A stretch of 64,000 nucleotides of DNA from Typha latifolia (lineage: Eukaryota; Streptophyta; Magnoliopsida; Poales; Typhaceae): NCBI GenBank assembly GCA_019914945.1, contig CM034099.1, forward strand, positions 7,936,001 to 8,000,000, in the 5' to 3' direction. Both the position numbers and the translations under genes were made by a program. Under the pieces are notes generated by a model. That model did not search any database. It saw only the letters and a program-made list of their open reading frames with translations, and was not told where the DNA came from. Below, piece after piece: positions 34,051 through 47,102 of this stretch (positions are counted from its first letter, which is position 1; the number at the start of each line of letters is the position of its first letter).

Positions 34051-37000
34051 AGCTGATGACCTCTCCAAATCCATCCAATGAACCTATTGCTAAAGCTGCT
34101 CTATTTCATTACAACCTCTCAGCATAATCCCATCTCATTAATAATGATATGCCTAATCAAATTCTAATTTCTTTCAACATGAGGTTTCCTTCCTTTCCTT
34201 TCTGGAAATCAATAAAACTGCATAAATTCATTTCTTAGTAATGTTCAAACAACTAGCTAGAAACTTGGTCACTAATCTACTACTATTTATTTAAAATTTC
34301 AAAATACATCAAATGAATGTTGATTAACCAAATCATGAAACATTCTATAGAACTCCATTATTTCAAAAGGGCAAAGGCTTTTCCAAGGGTCTCATTTATG
34401 TCCCTCCTCAATAAAAGCAACCTCTAAGAAGGAAACCCATTATCATCAGTTTTCCACATGCAACACCTAGACTCCCATGTTCTTATGATCCACAATCTCT
34501 CAGAAACTTCTTATAACTCGATACAAACTCTTCTATCTTTTCCTCATCTTCTATCATCCCTTTGCCTCCCTCAAAGCCAGTTCTTTTTCTCTCTTCCGTT
34601 TTAACAATGGTTACTCACAAGGTTAGACAGTGTATTTTTCTACCAGAAAGAATCAACTCCATGAGTTCCATCTTGGTAACCACCACTGAAACTTTACTGT
34701 TTTTATCTGTCATTTTATCCTCTGTACCTAGAGTAGTCTCAGGTCACCCTTAATTATCCATGATCATTGCCAACTATAATTTCTAATATGTTCCAAAATC
34801 GCTCTTCCTAGGAAGCAACTTCTTTAATGTCTATCCTTCCCGCTCTTGATTAAACAGATAAATATTACTTGGTTCATTTTCAAAATGGAGATAACCTTTT
34901 TTGTAGATCTTACTTGTTTCATCTATAGAATCAGTTTGCTAACAATTTTAAAGTTACCAACATCTTTTAATCACTAAAACCATATTAGTCCAGACACCTA
35001 AGTACATACCTGGTAGTTATCTGCCTTGCATAATAATGATCCACATAGAACTCTCCTGTAATATTACTCCTTCGAGCAGATCAAGACCCTTTTACCAAGA
35101 TCTATTTCAGCCAAGAAGTTTCCTATATCAGCTTCTTTTGGATTTTCTTTCAGAAATAGCAATGACATTTATATATTTAAGATCTAGTACTTATTTCATA
35201 CTTATCAGTTCCAAGAGCAAAGATCTGTCTAGAATTTCTTGCCTTTCCAAAGAATTAGATATATCCAATAGATACTAACATGCTCCTTATACTTGGGGTC
35301 TTTTCAACATTTACATAGCCTCCCTAATTCTCCGCTTGTATTAGTTTGTTGCCCTTAGCTAACAAACCCTTTAAACAAGCCAATCAACTTGTTCATCAAC
35401 ACCTTCCATATCATTGTGTTAGATAACCAATTGATCCAAAAGCTTAAACTACTAGTTGCTAGTGAAGCTACACCTATAAAACAATGGATAATGCAACTTG
35501 CCCTACTATTGTTGTTCTACTTGATCTCCAAGGCAAGGATTGCCCTGCAAATTGGCTACCAGCATATGGTACAGGGTGTGCTGATAGTTAATCAACAATA
35601 TTTTGGACCAAAAATACCTAAGACAAGCCTTTCAAGCATGAGAGGCACTTGTCCCAGGCCTCATAATGGCATAGTTCTATTTTGGAAGATGTTTTTCACC
35701 ATAAGGTTAACTTTGATTTGACAATCCCATGAAAGCCCAAGAAGACATCAATCCTCTTCCCTAGGAACGATGTAGATAACAGGTGTACAAGATTATTTGA
35801 TCATCAAGGTAAACAAGAATGAAATGGAATTCAACAAAAATGTAGAATACAAGAAAAAGAATATAGAAAATAAAATTAATAATGTAAGGGTTCTCAATTA
35901 TTCTAAAGAGGCAAAGATACTGTAGTTCATGCCTATTATTGGAAGTAGTTCTTGTTTTATTGATGAGCAGAAGCTCCTGTAAAGTAGGAGTTTATTCAAA
36001 CTGAAATTTTTTTAGAGCAATCAGATGTCAAATTGGTTTTTAAATTTAAGCGACAATGTGCATATCACTTTGTAAAATAGTAATTATGTTAGAGCCTATA
36101 GAACTTCAAAGAATAGCTAAAGAGATGATCAAGTACCCAGAATATATTAAGAAGTAAATAACATGGTTGAGACATCCAACTGAATCAACAATATAGTCAC
36201 AAAGTTGAATATATGCCCAATACTAGGCCTACTGCAGAATATTACCATCAAGTCAAACAAAGAGATGATTATGCAACATGTGCTCAGTCTATAAGATATC
36301 CTGATTACTGGACAAAAATTGTAGAGAATGATGGTAAGAAGGATGACTGAGAACAGTAAGATGTAAGAACACAGATTATCAAGAAATAAATAATTCAATA
36401 GATTTATCTAGAAAATTAACTCTTAGAAGATCTAAAATAACGCATGCAAGTAAGAAGTCAACTTCTTCTGCCCTATAGCCTGAGCACATGCCATAACTCT
36501 AATTAAATTGCTTAGTTCACATGGTTTTATTACATAATTCTTGCTTGAAGGATAGGTCTGATAATCAACTTCTTGCACCCTTAAGATCAACTTTTAACTT
36601 AACAATGTTATGTAACCCCAAAAGATATCCATCCTCTCCCCATTTGTACAAATGTAGATTGCAGATGATTCACATACAAAGTGAACAAAAGACTGAGTCA
36701 TTGTTTCAACCCAAGGACCAAGATTATTTGATGAAGTAAATAATTAGCTCGAAGTCAAAAAGCATAGAACCCAAGGAAAAGACCAAAAGGTAGATATGAA
36801 ACAATCTAACAGAATGAGGTGGCATGTGGTTAAACGTTCAAGGGCTTATCAACTAGTTTCGACAGGATTTAACATCAACTTCCTTCGGTGCCTCAGACTT
36901 ACAATGACCTTACAAGAAAGTTCCAATTCTTGACAGAACAAATACATCTAAATTAATGAAAAAAGGGTTTAAGAGAAGGCATTTGAGTTAATAATAATTT

Positions 37001-39138
37001 GCAGGCAGGTTTACAACAATATGCCCAAGCCAAAAGATATCCCAAGTACGGATGTGATTTGATTTTCCACCAAGATACAGCTAAAGAAAGAAAACTTTAC
37101 AGAATACTGACAAAAAGAATGGTGAGGAAAAGATTGTAAGATCTAAAAGAAAGATGACAGATATTGCATAACTTAATCTTAAATTCAGAATTTGATGAGA
37201 GCCGAGAGCCCTTCTCGAAGTCCAACTTTAACATGGCGCAGATAATCCTCAAATCCAATGTTAACTCAAAAGGAAACAACATTGGCATACTAAATCATTT
37301 TTTGTGAACTACTGCCAAATACCAGAGATAACAATAGATGATTAATATCATACTCTTCAGGGAAAAGAAAGATAAATGCATAAAGGAAATAAAAAAGTGA
37401 AAACATGCAGATAATATTTGCACCAGGAAAAAGGAAAAGGTTTATGAGGAAAAACACATTAAATTCACATTGAACAAACAAATATCAATGTCTACTCCAA
37501 AAGTCAAACATATGTTCCTGTTTATTGTATAACAAAGAAACAGAAAATATTAGCATTTTAAAAAGAGAAGGCATATAATAGAAGGTCAGACACAAAAAGA
37601 ATAAATACATTAAAAGATAGCAAAATGTAGGAATTTGAATCAAGGTGAAGGACAAAAACCTGGAAGGATCTTTACACTCGTGGCACCAGCCCCATTAACT
37701 GTTTCTGCAGAGAATGCAACGGCACTTACCAATCAAGATGCTGTAACCTGGATATCTTTAGCCAAAACAGAAGAAATTTAAAAGTATTAGTCCAAAATTG
37801 CAGATAGGGAAAATACTTTACCTTATCATGCTTCTAACTTACCTAATACAGTGCCCCTGAAAAGAGTTCCTCCTCCTCAGACTTGATGCAATAACTGTCA
37901 GATAACCCTACACTAGTTTCAATAAAATGATTTCAAGTTGCATCTCTGCATTCAATTGTCCAGAATGATGTAATGCAATACTTATTCTTAAGAATACTCT
38001 ACCAAACTAAATAGGAATTGCTTTCTTACAATATTAAAGATTAGCCAATCCTTGTTTTTTTAACTGCTAAAGCATACAGCTTCAATCACGCATTGACTTA
38101 GCTCATCATGCAATCTATTTTCTAATCACTTATGTCGTTCCAAGCATGTAACTTACAATAGCTTCAACCAAAAGCAAATATCTTTCTGCCATGAAAATAA
38201 GAGTGGCTTAGAAATCCTACATCAATTTGTTCTTGTGAAGAGCAGCTACAAGATTTCCAACTGCCCATAGTAAGTTAAATGCTCAGTTCTCATACAAATC
38301 TGTCCTACAATCATCAATACATAACTTGTAGAACTCCAACAACATTCTGAGACATTCACACAAACGGAGTCTTCCTAATGTAAGGAAAAAGGATGTAAGA
38401 ACTGCCTAAATAGTTTAAAGACAGGACCAATAAAATTAAATTTTGAAGTGACTCAGAACTGCATGCACAATGTAGAAGAAATCTCACTCTAAGCAATTAA
38501 CCATATGTCCAACTGTGTGAACTATCCAAAATATGAAAAGAACCAACTCCAACAAAGAAAAACCTTACTTAGCAAAATACACCAAAGAGGCATTACCATA
38601 CCATGAAACATGCTGAAAATTAAGTAGCAAAGCGTGCCAGAGATAATATGAAGGGTGCCTCATGAACCAGATCCACATATTCTAGTGTGTACCAAAAATC
38701 GTAAAGAAAAATTAGCAATTCCATTCAAAACCAATTCCCAGGATAAATTCAACTACAAGATATTTACCTAATTATTTCTTTAAAAGACTAAATACTAAAT
38801 ACACTTTGCATACTTGCAATCGGCTCAGAAGCAAGGAAGGGGCCAAAAGAAACTTCAACACACAAAGCTTGGGCACTAAGAGAAGAATGGCCTTCAGCAT
38901 GCCAAGATATTATCCCAGTCACTCATGTTCTGCACTCAATAGCAGGACAGGAGAAAATTTACAACCTGGACATGAAGCGAGCATCCACTCTAAGTTCCTT
39001 ACATTATCTTCTACTCCCATCTATCTACTTAGTAGTATTGCTATTGGTGGTGGTGATGGTGGTGCGTATTAATCAATCTTTGCAGTAAACAGTCTATTGC
39101 TATAGGCAAGAGATCCCTTGTATAGAACGTCTTCAACT
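33540..39138. other. Long intergenic stretch with no gene recognised
   Basis: Open frames here (for example around 35036-35278 and 35389-35721) have no recognisable motifs and are poor in coding signal. The region may hold old retroelement debris, since loosely repeated phrases occur near 35730-35830 and 36560-36730 (similar CATCAATCCTC-like strings and AAGATTATTTGAT). I could not assign a family. The last few hundred bases are the probable 3' UTR of NFS1. Confidence 0.45.
34018..34051. repeat. (GTT)n microsatellite
   Basis: About ten GTT units lie in otherwise featureless intergenic DNA. Confidence 0.9.
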
Positions 39139-40497
39139 TCAGTGTTGCGCCCACTGGATTTTCTTGATATCAATGCCTTCCTTGGCCATCTCGTAGAGGG
39201 GGCTCATTTCCCTGAGCTTCTCCACCTGCCGCACAGTGAGCTCCACTGCACGGTCGATCTCAGCCTCAGTTGTGAACCTACCTATCCCGAAGCGGATGGA
39301 GGTGTGGGCCATGTCCTCATCCACGCCTAGTGCCCGGAGCACGTAGGATGGCTCGAGGCTGGCGCTGGTGCACGCGCTTCCGCTTGACACAGCAACCTCC
39401 TTGAGCCCCATCAGCAAGCTCTCCCCCTCGACGTACGCAAAAGAGAGGTTGAGATTTCCTGGGTAGCGGTGTTCCACGCTGCCGTTGATGACAACACCGT
39501 TGAGCCGGGAGCAGATGCCATTGAGGAGCCTCTCCTGTAGGGCGGCAACACGGCGGGAGTCGTAGTCCATCTCCGCAGCAGCGATCTCGCATGCAGCGCC
39601 CATGCCGACGGCTAACGGAGTAGGAACAGTGCCGCTCCGAATTCCTCGCTCCTGTCCGCCGCCGCTCATCTGGGGCTCGACCCGGACGCGAGGGCGGCGG
39701 CGGAGGTAGAGGGCACCGACGCCCTTGGGTCCGTAGATCTTGTGGCCGCTGAGGGACATGAGGGCGATGCCCATGCGTTCGACGTCGATGGGGATCTTGC
39801 CAAGGGCCTGGGCCGCGTCGGTGTGGAAGGGGACGCCCTTCTCTTTACAGATGCGACCGATGTCCTCCAAGGGCTGGACGACGCCAATCTCGTTGTTGAC
39901 TGCCATGACAGAGACGAGGCCGGTGTCGGGACGGATGGCGGCGGCGAGACGGTCGAGGTCGACGAGGCCGTCGGGCCGCACAGGGAGGTAGGTGACTTCA
40001 AACCCTTCCTGCTGCAGGTAGCGGCAGGAATCAAGGACGCACTTGTGCTCCGTCTGCGTGGTGATGACGTGGCGCTTCTTGTCCCTGTAGAAGTGCATGA
40101 GGCCCTTGACGGAGATATTGTTGGACTCGGTGGCGCCGGAGGTGAAGAAGATCTCCTTGGGGTTGGCACCGACTAGGGCGGCGACCTGGGAGCGAGCGGT
40201 CTCGACAGCAGCGTCGGACTCCCAACCGTAGAGGTGGGTGCGGGAGTGAGGGTTGCCGAAGCGCGAGAGGTAGAAAGGGAGCATAGCGTCGAGCACCCGC
40301 GGGTCCACGGGAGTCGTCGCCTGCATGTCCAGGTAGAGCGGCCGCCCCGATATCTTTACCCCCTTCATCGAGATCGCACCGCCCCCGTCGTCCTCCCTCA
40401 GCTCCGCTGCGACCGAGGCCGTGGAGAGGTGCCGGGCGGACAGGAGGCTGAGGCGGCGGAGGAGTAGGCGGGAGGACGTCAGATGCTTCGCTGCCAT
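39139..40497 (-). CDS. NFS1: Mitochondrial cysteine desulfurase NFS1 (IscS type), intronless
   Basis: A single open frame encodes 452 residues from the ATG at 40497-40495; a longer reading would need a TTG start. The N-terminus (about 1-35) is Arg/Leu/Ser-rich with no acidic residue before Glu32 ([20 protein letters not shown]), a good mitochondrial presequence. The aminotransferase class V fold follows: [35 protein letters not shown] (120-127), TEHKC with His151, HTDAAQ with Asp227 and Gln230, the PLP-binding Lys253 in [20 protein letters not shown], and the persulfide-forming Cys376 in [17 protein letters not shown]. The IscS/NFS1 C-terminal tail, ending KKIQW, is intact. The enzyme releases sulfur from cysteine for Fe-S cluster assembly with ISD11 and ISU. 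All key residues are present, so it should be active. The plant NFS1 gene is also intronless in Arabidopsis. Confidence 0.97.
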   Translation of the reverse strand: MAAKHLTSSRLLLRRLSLLSARHLSTASVAAELREDDGGGAISMKGVKISGRPLYLDMQATTPVDPRVLDAMLPFYLSRFGNPHSRTHLYGWESDAAVETARSQVAALVGANPKEIFFTSGATESNNISVKGLMHFYRDKKRHVITTQTEHKCVLDSCRYLQQEGFEVTYLPVRPDGLVDLDRLAAAIRPDTGLVSVMAVNNEIGVVQPLEDIGRICKEKGVPFHTDAAQALGKIPIDVERMGIALMSLSGHKIYGPKGVGALYLRRRPRVRVEPQMSGGGQERGIRSGTVPTPLAVGMGAACEIAAAEMDYDSRRVAALQERLLNGICSRLNGVVINGSVEHRYPGNLNLSFAYVEGESLLMGLKEVAVSSGSACTSASLEPSYVLRALGVDEDMAHTSIRFGIGRFTTEAEIDRAVELTVRQVEKLREMSPLYEMAKEGIDIKKIQWAQH

Positions 40498-40953
40498 GGG
40501 GACGGCGGATTGCAAGCTAGAGCTATATCAATAATTAGGGAGAAGATCTCCTCAAATGTCTTCCGATGAAGCCGATCCTCGATCTGCACAGCGAGGAGAC
40601 GATGAACGCCGAACACCGACCGGCAACCCTGCGAACCTTAGACTAATTTGCCCGAAATGTCCCTACTTTACAGGACGGACACTATAAGATTTGAGGCGGT
40701 GTATGTTGCTGAGAGGGGAATGGATAAGGATTGAGGCGGCGTATGCTGTTGGAGAGATGATTGAGAGAGATGGGGAATAAAGATGGATCGATTGGGTCGA
40801 ACGAGCTGCGGTGCATCCACGTGCTCAGATTGATCGTATGATTTGACCAAAGGCCGATATTTATTCTCATTCAGATTGGGCCTCGATCGTGTTAGACCCA
40901 GGCCCTACAGGCTGGGTCAAGCTCGGCCCAGTGGGGTTGGCCTATTGTTTATT
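40498..40953. promoter_or_regulatory. NFS1 upstream region
   Basis: This 450-bp GC-richer stretch should contain the minus-strand NFS1 promoter and leader. It carries the tandem-like phrases GAGGCGGTGTATG(T)TG and GAGGCGGCGTATGCTG at about 40692 and 40733. No clear TATA box was identified. Confidence 0.4.
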
Positions 40954-41303
40954 GGCAAATTTTCATATTGCACACTGCCTTTAAACGAAATTGTGTTTTA
41001 AGCCCTATATCCTGGATTATTATTTAAATTAATACCGTAAGAATATTCAATTAAGCAGATATATTTTATTTTTAAAATAACTAAATACTCTTCGTATAAT
41101 TTGGTTGAGGGTATTTTTATAAATTTTTTTAGTATAGTTAACTTATTCTTAAAAGTTTGGTTAAGTTTAACTAACATATCTAATAACAAAGTATTTTCTA
41201 CATATATTCGCTGAATTATAGGACTTAATTTATAAATCTTAAAAATATAGAATATAAATTGTAATTATGTTAAAAGATAGAGTGTTATATATAAATTTCT
41301 CTT
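40954..41303 (+). mobile_element. Long-TIR MITE-like element, copy A
   Basis: This 350-bp AT-rich element matches copy B at 47103-47518 along its length (shared AAAATAACTAAA, GTTAACTTA, TTTAACTAAC and the terminal GTTAAAAGA-AG-GTGTTATA stretch). Its left end (GGCAAATTTTCATATTGCAC) resembles the reverse complement of its right end (GAGAAATTTATATATAACAC), giving long imperfect terminal inverted repeats. There is no coding capacity. Confidence 0.65.
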
Positions 41304-42340
41304 TTTTTATACTGGGCCCTATTTTTACTATTTTACTAAAACTCATAATAAAACTCATAATAATTAAACAAGAAAGCAGGATGAAATGAGGAGGGATTAT
41401 ATGTTTTCCTCCAAAGTCCCTGGTGTTAAGCAAAGAATTGAAGATTAAAACTCAAAAGATGAATAGTAATAAATCTTAAGGAGTAGCAATGGGATGTCCG
41501 AACCCATTTTGTGTACAGCCATTTCTTTGGCTGAGACTTTGGAGTACATTCGGACAAAACAAAAATTATCTTTTAACTTCTAAAATTATGTATTCTTTTG
41601 TGTATTTGATCCTAAGCACATCAACAATTATGTGCTTAATCTAATTAAGACCTCCCCCTGAAACTAAAATAACTAAATTGTACTTACTGGAGCCATCTAT
41701 ATATCAACATACTGTCTTTAACTAATTCTACAACAATAATGATCAAGCCTTTAAGCCCAAACTATTTGGGATTGGCGACAATGGAGCATTAATTTTCTGT
41801 CATTCGTCTCCTAGATCTCTCTATTCCAAGTTATCAAGTCCAAATGTTCACAGTGTATTCTTAGAAAACGATTGCGGCGAAAAGAAGAGGTGAAGGAAGC
41901 CTGGAACGACAAGCATAGAATATCGCCAGTAAAGAAAATAAATGTTGCACTCAATAGTAAATCCAGTTTTGTTCACTGTTGCATCTATTTTTATGTCTCT
42001 TTGCACGTATAACTTTCATACCTACAAGGCTCCCTTGATGTATTGCAGCTTATATATATTCAATGTTTGTATTAGACTTGTAACCCTCAGTCGTCTAGAC
42101 CTTTTCAGCCACCGAAGAGTTTGCTGCAAAGATTATACTGCTAGTCTCTCTAAATGTGTATTTGGTTGTTAGAAAGTCTGGAAAGTGAAGTAATATTACG
42201 AAGTGGTAGTTCCAAGGGAAATTTACTTTCTAATAAAATTTAGCATTCCTTCAACCACCGAGGAGTTATCGCAAAATCTGCACTGGCTATTCTTGGATAA
42301 GCTTATGTCTGAACTTGGTTAGCAAAAACCTACAGAAGCT
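41304..42340. other. Intergenic DNA with repeat fragments
   Basis: At about 41733-41785 the phrase AAGCCTTTAAGCCCAAACTATTTGGGATTGGC resembles a widespread plant repeat motif (AAGCC-TTATCCCA-CTA-GGGGTCGGC). At about 42105-42135 and 42251-42281 a similar phrase (CACCGA-GAGTT-GC) recurs. No gene is seen. Confidence 0.35.
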
Positions 42341-42347
42341 AGTGCGA

Positions 42348-42530
42348 AGGAGTAGAGCAGTCATCTCTAGGATTAAAATCTTCCAATGGAGGTGTCTAGT
42401 TAGTACTCGTCCTATGAATGCCAACTTGCACAACCAACTCCTTACCTCGATGTCAATTGCCCTGCCTATAACTATGGGCATAAGATAGAAATGTACTTAC
42501 TCTTTGGATGTTCTTGGGCTCAGGTTAGAC
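42348..42530 (+). mobile_element. LINE zinc-knuckle (zf-RVT) relic
   Basis: The plus strand reads RIKIFQWRCLVSTRPMNANLHNQLL, then after a frameshift CYNYGHKIEMYLLFGCSWAQV. This matches the layout of the zf-RVT module found after the reverse transcriptase in plant LINEs (KIFxWR, R-x-x-NLH, then C..C..E..H-LF..C-WA). The first frame ends in a stop at 42482-42484 or close to it. Only a broken fragment remains. Confidence 0.55.
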
Positions 42531-42852
42531 AGTTCTCTTCCTAGTGTGAGTGACAGGATCTTTTCCACAAGCCCAAACTCTCTCCCATGATGAGATAGAG
42601 CTTGTCTTCAACGTCTTGCATGATTTGGAAGTCTTACAACAAAATAGTGTCTAGAAAGAAGAAATGTTCGTCGGCAACATGTTATGACCTGACTTGGAAG
42701 GGTCTAGTTGGTTAGATCAAGTCATTTTATTATATTTCCTGCATTGCTATTTTTTGTATTGGGCTGGGTTGAGTCATATTAAATTTTGCACTATGTAATT
42801 GGGCTCCTTAGTCATGAGCCCACTTGACTTGGGTCTAGGGTAGCCATCGAAT

Positions 42853-45260
42853 TAGGCTTGTCAAAAGAGCTCGTGGGCTCGTGAGGCTAGGCTCGGTAAA
42901 AGCCCAACTCGAGCTCGGATCAAGCTTTAAATGAGCCGAGTCGAGCCCAAAAATCAGGCTTGAAAAATTTTCGACCCGAGCTGAGCTAGCATTGGCTCAA
43001 CTTGATTAAGCTCAGTTATATATATATATATATGATTTAGAACCGTTGGATCATAGATCCAACGATTGATATCATATATATAAATAAGGAGAAAATCAAA
43101 ACCCTAGCTTTCTCCCCAAGACCCCAAACCCATTGTCCACCCTGACTACCCCATCGGCACCTGCGCACCACTGAAGCCCAAACCCTCCACTGAAAGCCTC
43201 TTCTCCACCAAAACTCCACGGTCTCCACCAGCTTCTCCAGTCACCAAAGGCGACCATTTCCTTATTCACTACCAAGGCACCGACGACAATCATCTCTATC
43301 TTCAACACCGAGGCGCCGACGGCCAATCCTCTTTAATCTCCATCGGACCACTGAAACCCCATCTTTACCACTGACTCACTGAGGCGACACTGACGATGAG
43401 TCGGCGACCATCTTCTTCTTCACCATGGATGGTTACCATCTCTATCTTCATCACAAAATCCATCTCATCCTCCACCGCTCAAGGTCAGTTAATATTTTTT
43501 TCTATTAAGAAATGAAATGGGAAATTTGGAGGACCTAGTTGCTAATCTTATGGGGTCCTCACTTGATCACTTAATCTGAGGTGAAATAATTTGTGATCCA
43601 TTGTTGGCAGTGAATTTGTGATCCATTGTTCAGACTAGGACAGTAAATTTTTTGCATGTCTGATATGTATGTTTATTGAAATAGACTATGGTTAGTCAAA
43701 TAATGTGTCGCTAATGATTAATTACTTCTTTTATCTTCTAAGATGAACAAATCTCAGCTTCTTTTATCATGAATTTGCTAGATTGATAAATATAATCTTG
43801 GTTATTCTAAATATAGAACATCTATATGGTGTTTTATCATGGTGAATTTACTTTGAATTGTATGTTTATTTTTATCTTGTCTGTATGTATGAATATTTGT
43901 TTATTGTGTGAAGGGAATCAACATAGTTGTATTGCTGGTTAAGAATTTTGAATTTTAGAACTTTTGAGTTCTTTGAGTTCAGGAACTCAATTGGGTACAT
44001 GAAACCTTTTTAGCCAAGCCTAAATTAATGCAAACGAAGATTGTACAAATTAATCTTTCCTAGAATTTATTCAATAGATGAGGTTTTTGATGTTATTGCT
44101 TCAATTCAAGTTACATTAGAGGATCTTTACTCTACATATGAGATTACTCAGAATTTGATGATTTTCTAAGGTCTACTAGTACCATAAGACCTGTTAACTA
44201 AGAGTAGGAGATATATTTGTAGGAGCCAAATAAAATATGTAATCCTAGCACTTTTGATATATTAAATTGGTGGAAAGTAAATATAGTGAAATTTCTTATT
44301 ATGTCTAAAATGGCTCGTGATATCTTTTCCATACCGATCACTATAGTAGCATCAGAGTTTGTCTTTAGTGATGGAGGGAGAGTATTACATGATTATCGAA
44401 GTTCTTTAACTACAAATACAGTGGAAGCTTTGATTTGTATTAGGAATTAGATTAGAGATACTCAAAAGACAATGAAATGTCCATATGTAACTTTACTACA
44501 AATTAGTACTTTAATTTTCTTTATTTTTATCATTATAACTTATAATAAAAGTTAAACCCTTTTTTTCAGGAAGAACAAATTGAAGAAGAGGATCTCCATA
44601 TTGACTTGCCAAATCGTTCATCACATCTCTAATATTAGTGTATTATTGTTGGTATTTACTAAACTTTATTAATGCTAATAAATTTTATTTTCATATTAAT
44701 TGTTTTCTTTGACTAACTTTTTTTATTACTTGTAGAGGAAGATAGCACTACTAATCAATGTTTATTAGTGACAATCATGGAGTATAAATGTGTAATGGAG
44801 CTTTGCTTGTAACTATTGTAGAAAATTTTTAAATGATCATTTGCTTGTAATCCTTGTGGGGATAATATTTAAGTAATCAATTGCATATGGGGATAATTTC
44901 TAAGTGTTTATTTGCTTGTAAGTTGTGACCTTGTGGAGACATTTTCATCGTAACTTTTTGTAGGAGTATTTTTTATTTGCTACTTGTTGATAAATGCTCA
45001 ATGGTTTTGATTTATTTTTTTACTTATCATTATAAGTTTGTTGCAAACTCCAATTTAAAATTTTAATTTTCCTCATATTTAACTGTAAAGTCTATGATGA
45101 ATATACTCTAGCCCATTCGGCCTATGAGCTGGTGAGCCGAGCTCAAGGCTTGTCGAGCTGGGCTCGAATTGAGCTAAGCTGAGCTTCTCCGGCTCGAATC
45201 AAGCTCGAGCCGAGCCGAGTTGGGTCCAACTCACTCAATCTCGACTCGTTTACATCCATA
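42853..45260 (+). mobile_element. hAT (Ac-like) DNA transposon, degenerate, with 8-bp target duplication
   Basis: The 2.4-kb element is flanked by CATCGAAT (42845-42852) and CATCAAAT (45261-45268), an 8-bp target duplication with one mismatch. The ends are weak inverted repeats (TAGGCTTGTCAAAAGAGCTCG and, in reverse, TATGGATGTAAACGAGTCG). The subterminal regions are full of GAGC(C/T)CGAG-type strings, as in plant hAT elements. The plus strand encodes the hAT dimerisation domain at about 44203-44460 (FDILNWWKVNIVKF, SKMARDIFSIPITIVASEF, GGRVLHDYRSSL, VEALIC). A C-terminal exon-like piece (EEQIEEEDLHIDLP) follows at about 44569-44632 after an intron-like acceptor. Several stops break the frame, so the transposase is dead. 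Confidence 0.75.
43017..43084. repeat. Hairpin-forming inverted repeat inside the hAT element
   Basis: A (TA)n run plus TGAT is mirrored by ATCATATATATA around a central stem, CGTTGGAT / ATCCAACG. It could be a small nested palindromic insertion at the 5' end of the hAT internal region. Confidence 0.6.
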
Positions 45261-46049
45261 CATCAAATAGTATGATGAGCACCCACATTAGGGTAATGGA
45301 AGAATTACCCTAATTTAGCTTTTACTAGTTAGCTCTCTCACCCTTTTTCTCTCTCATACCTCATCCTCCTTCATCCTATTTGCCATTGTCGATCACCATC
45401 AAGGCGCCGACTTCCCTCCTCGTTACCCCTTCTTCTTCCTAAACCTAACTTATACTACCTCCACTTACTGAATCCCCAAAGAACTCTAGAGATCACCTCG
45501 AGCTAGTCTGCCATCTTTGACCACCGTCCATATTTTGATCAATACCTCACTATCTACCCATCTAATTCTCACGATCTTAAATTCATTGGAAAGCTCTCTT
45601 CGAGAGTGACAACATAACCAAATTTCAGGTCCATCCAACGGTTCAGAATCAACCTCTATAGTTCTATCCAAAATCTATCTCAGCCCCAAACCGGTTCCAT
45701 CATTACCAAGCCTCTTCCACTTTCTGTGGTCCTTTGTAGAGGAGTTTTGATCAACCTTACCCCTTGAACCATATATAGCTTTCTTCTAACCTTCATAGTG
45801 CACTGGCCTCGCCCTATTTGGATAGGGACATTATTTGCTTAGTTGATTCTTCCTAGCATGAGGGCTATGACAACAAAATTAACATTATCATCTATCTACA
45901 CTCAGCCAAACCTAATTATACTCAACAAAGACTATCTACCACCACCACTGTAATAGTGTTTTAGTGAGAGAAGCTCTCACCTTAATACATAGCCTCAAAG
46001 AGCTCGCTGCTCTCAATAGCAACTCTCGGTAGCGTATCTTCAGTCATTG

Positions 46050-47100
46050 ATTAGAAAGTATTAATAATTTTTTTAATAATATTAATTGGATGATTTTTTT
46101 CTATCACGGTGCAAACAATGGATTTGATTTTCTCATTTCATAACCTTTGGGGTTTTTTGGGGTTTTCGTAGATATATGTAATAACACATTTGCCTCACAC
46201 TTTAAGCTAGTCTAGGGAACATGAAAATGGGCTACTTGTGAATGTAATGATCTCCACTCTTACCAAGTGGTATAGGTTGTAACTTTTTAAACAGTACAAA
46301 GAGTAAATTTAATACTTCCATTATTTTTCTTGGTACCATATTTCTCCTCATGTTGCCAAGGAGGAAAACTAGTTAACATATTGACTAGGCAAAATAACCA
46401 TTACTATTAATTTTTTAACGTCAACTCGCCAAGTGGCCATAAAGTTTTTATATCAAGCTACTTTAGAGAAAATAATATTATCTAGTAGAATAAAATACCT
46501 AACTACAACATATAAAGCAATTGGGTTCTAACATATCCTCCTAAAAAATCAACTATATTAGTAATTTCTTAATTAATAAGAGAACAATAGTTTGGTGGTC
46601 ATTATTGTACGATAAAATTTTCTTATATATAGCCAACTGGACCATTCAACTAACACCTTCTTATGATTTTGGTTTCTCTTCATGTCATGCACACCAAATA
46701 TGTATATAATATTTAAAGTATTTATTAAAGTGGGCATTCCAATGGCAATGTAATAACTATGAAATATATGCTAATAATTTTAATATTTTCCTGAAGAGAA
46801 ATATGCTAGTTGGATAAAAGAGAATACAAATTAAGAATAAGATCAATTTCAATCGATTATGAGCTTTGATTGGACCATAGTGGTGGACCCACCATTCTTG
46901 GATGGATGCTTAGTCTTTGGTGCAAAGCAAAGGGCTCAGAAGAAGTCCTGTGGGCAGAGACAAGTGGAAGAGTTAATAATTAAGCTATTTATCACTTCTC
47001 TCTCTCTTTTTTTTTTAATTTTTTTAATCAGTCATAAAATAGTTTGGCTAATTGGTTATTCTAATATTATCTTCTTATTAGTTTCATCAATTATTATTAT
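46050..47100. other. AT-rich intergenic DNA with no gene seen
   Basis: No coding or repeat structure was recognised beyond short homopolymers. Confidence 0.5.
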
Positions 47101-47102
47101 TA

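Larger units (their letters stand above)
42680..46045. mobile_element. LTR-like repeat interrupted by a hAT element
   Basis: The left part (42680-42852) starts TGTTATGACCTGACTTGG, an LTR-like beginning. The right part (45261 to about 46045) carries LTR-like text such as CATTGGAAAGCTCTC, CCATCCAACGGTT and a TAATAGTG/CTCTCGGTAGCG end region. Removing the hAT insertion joins them into one segment of about 950 bp, consistent with a solo LTR. The ends and its own target duplication were not confirmed. Confidence 0.4.

Noticed and set aside
34018..35721. Possible retrotransposon gag remnants on either strand
   Set aside because: No zinc knuckle, protease or integrase motif could be read in any frame, so no family is claimed.
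39317..40225. Several other long frames on both strands over NFS1
   Set aside because: They arise from GC-rich codon bias and overlap the intact, motif-complete NFS1 frame.
40498..40515. Longer NFS1 start six codons upstream
   Set aside because: That codon is TTG. The first in-frame ATG at 40497-40495 already gives a good presequence.
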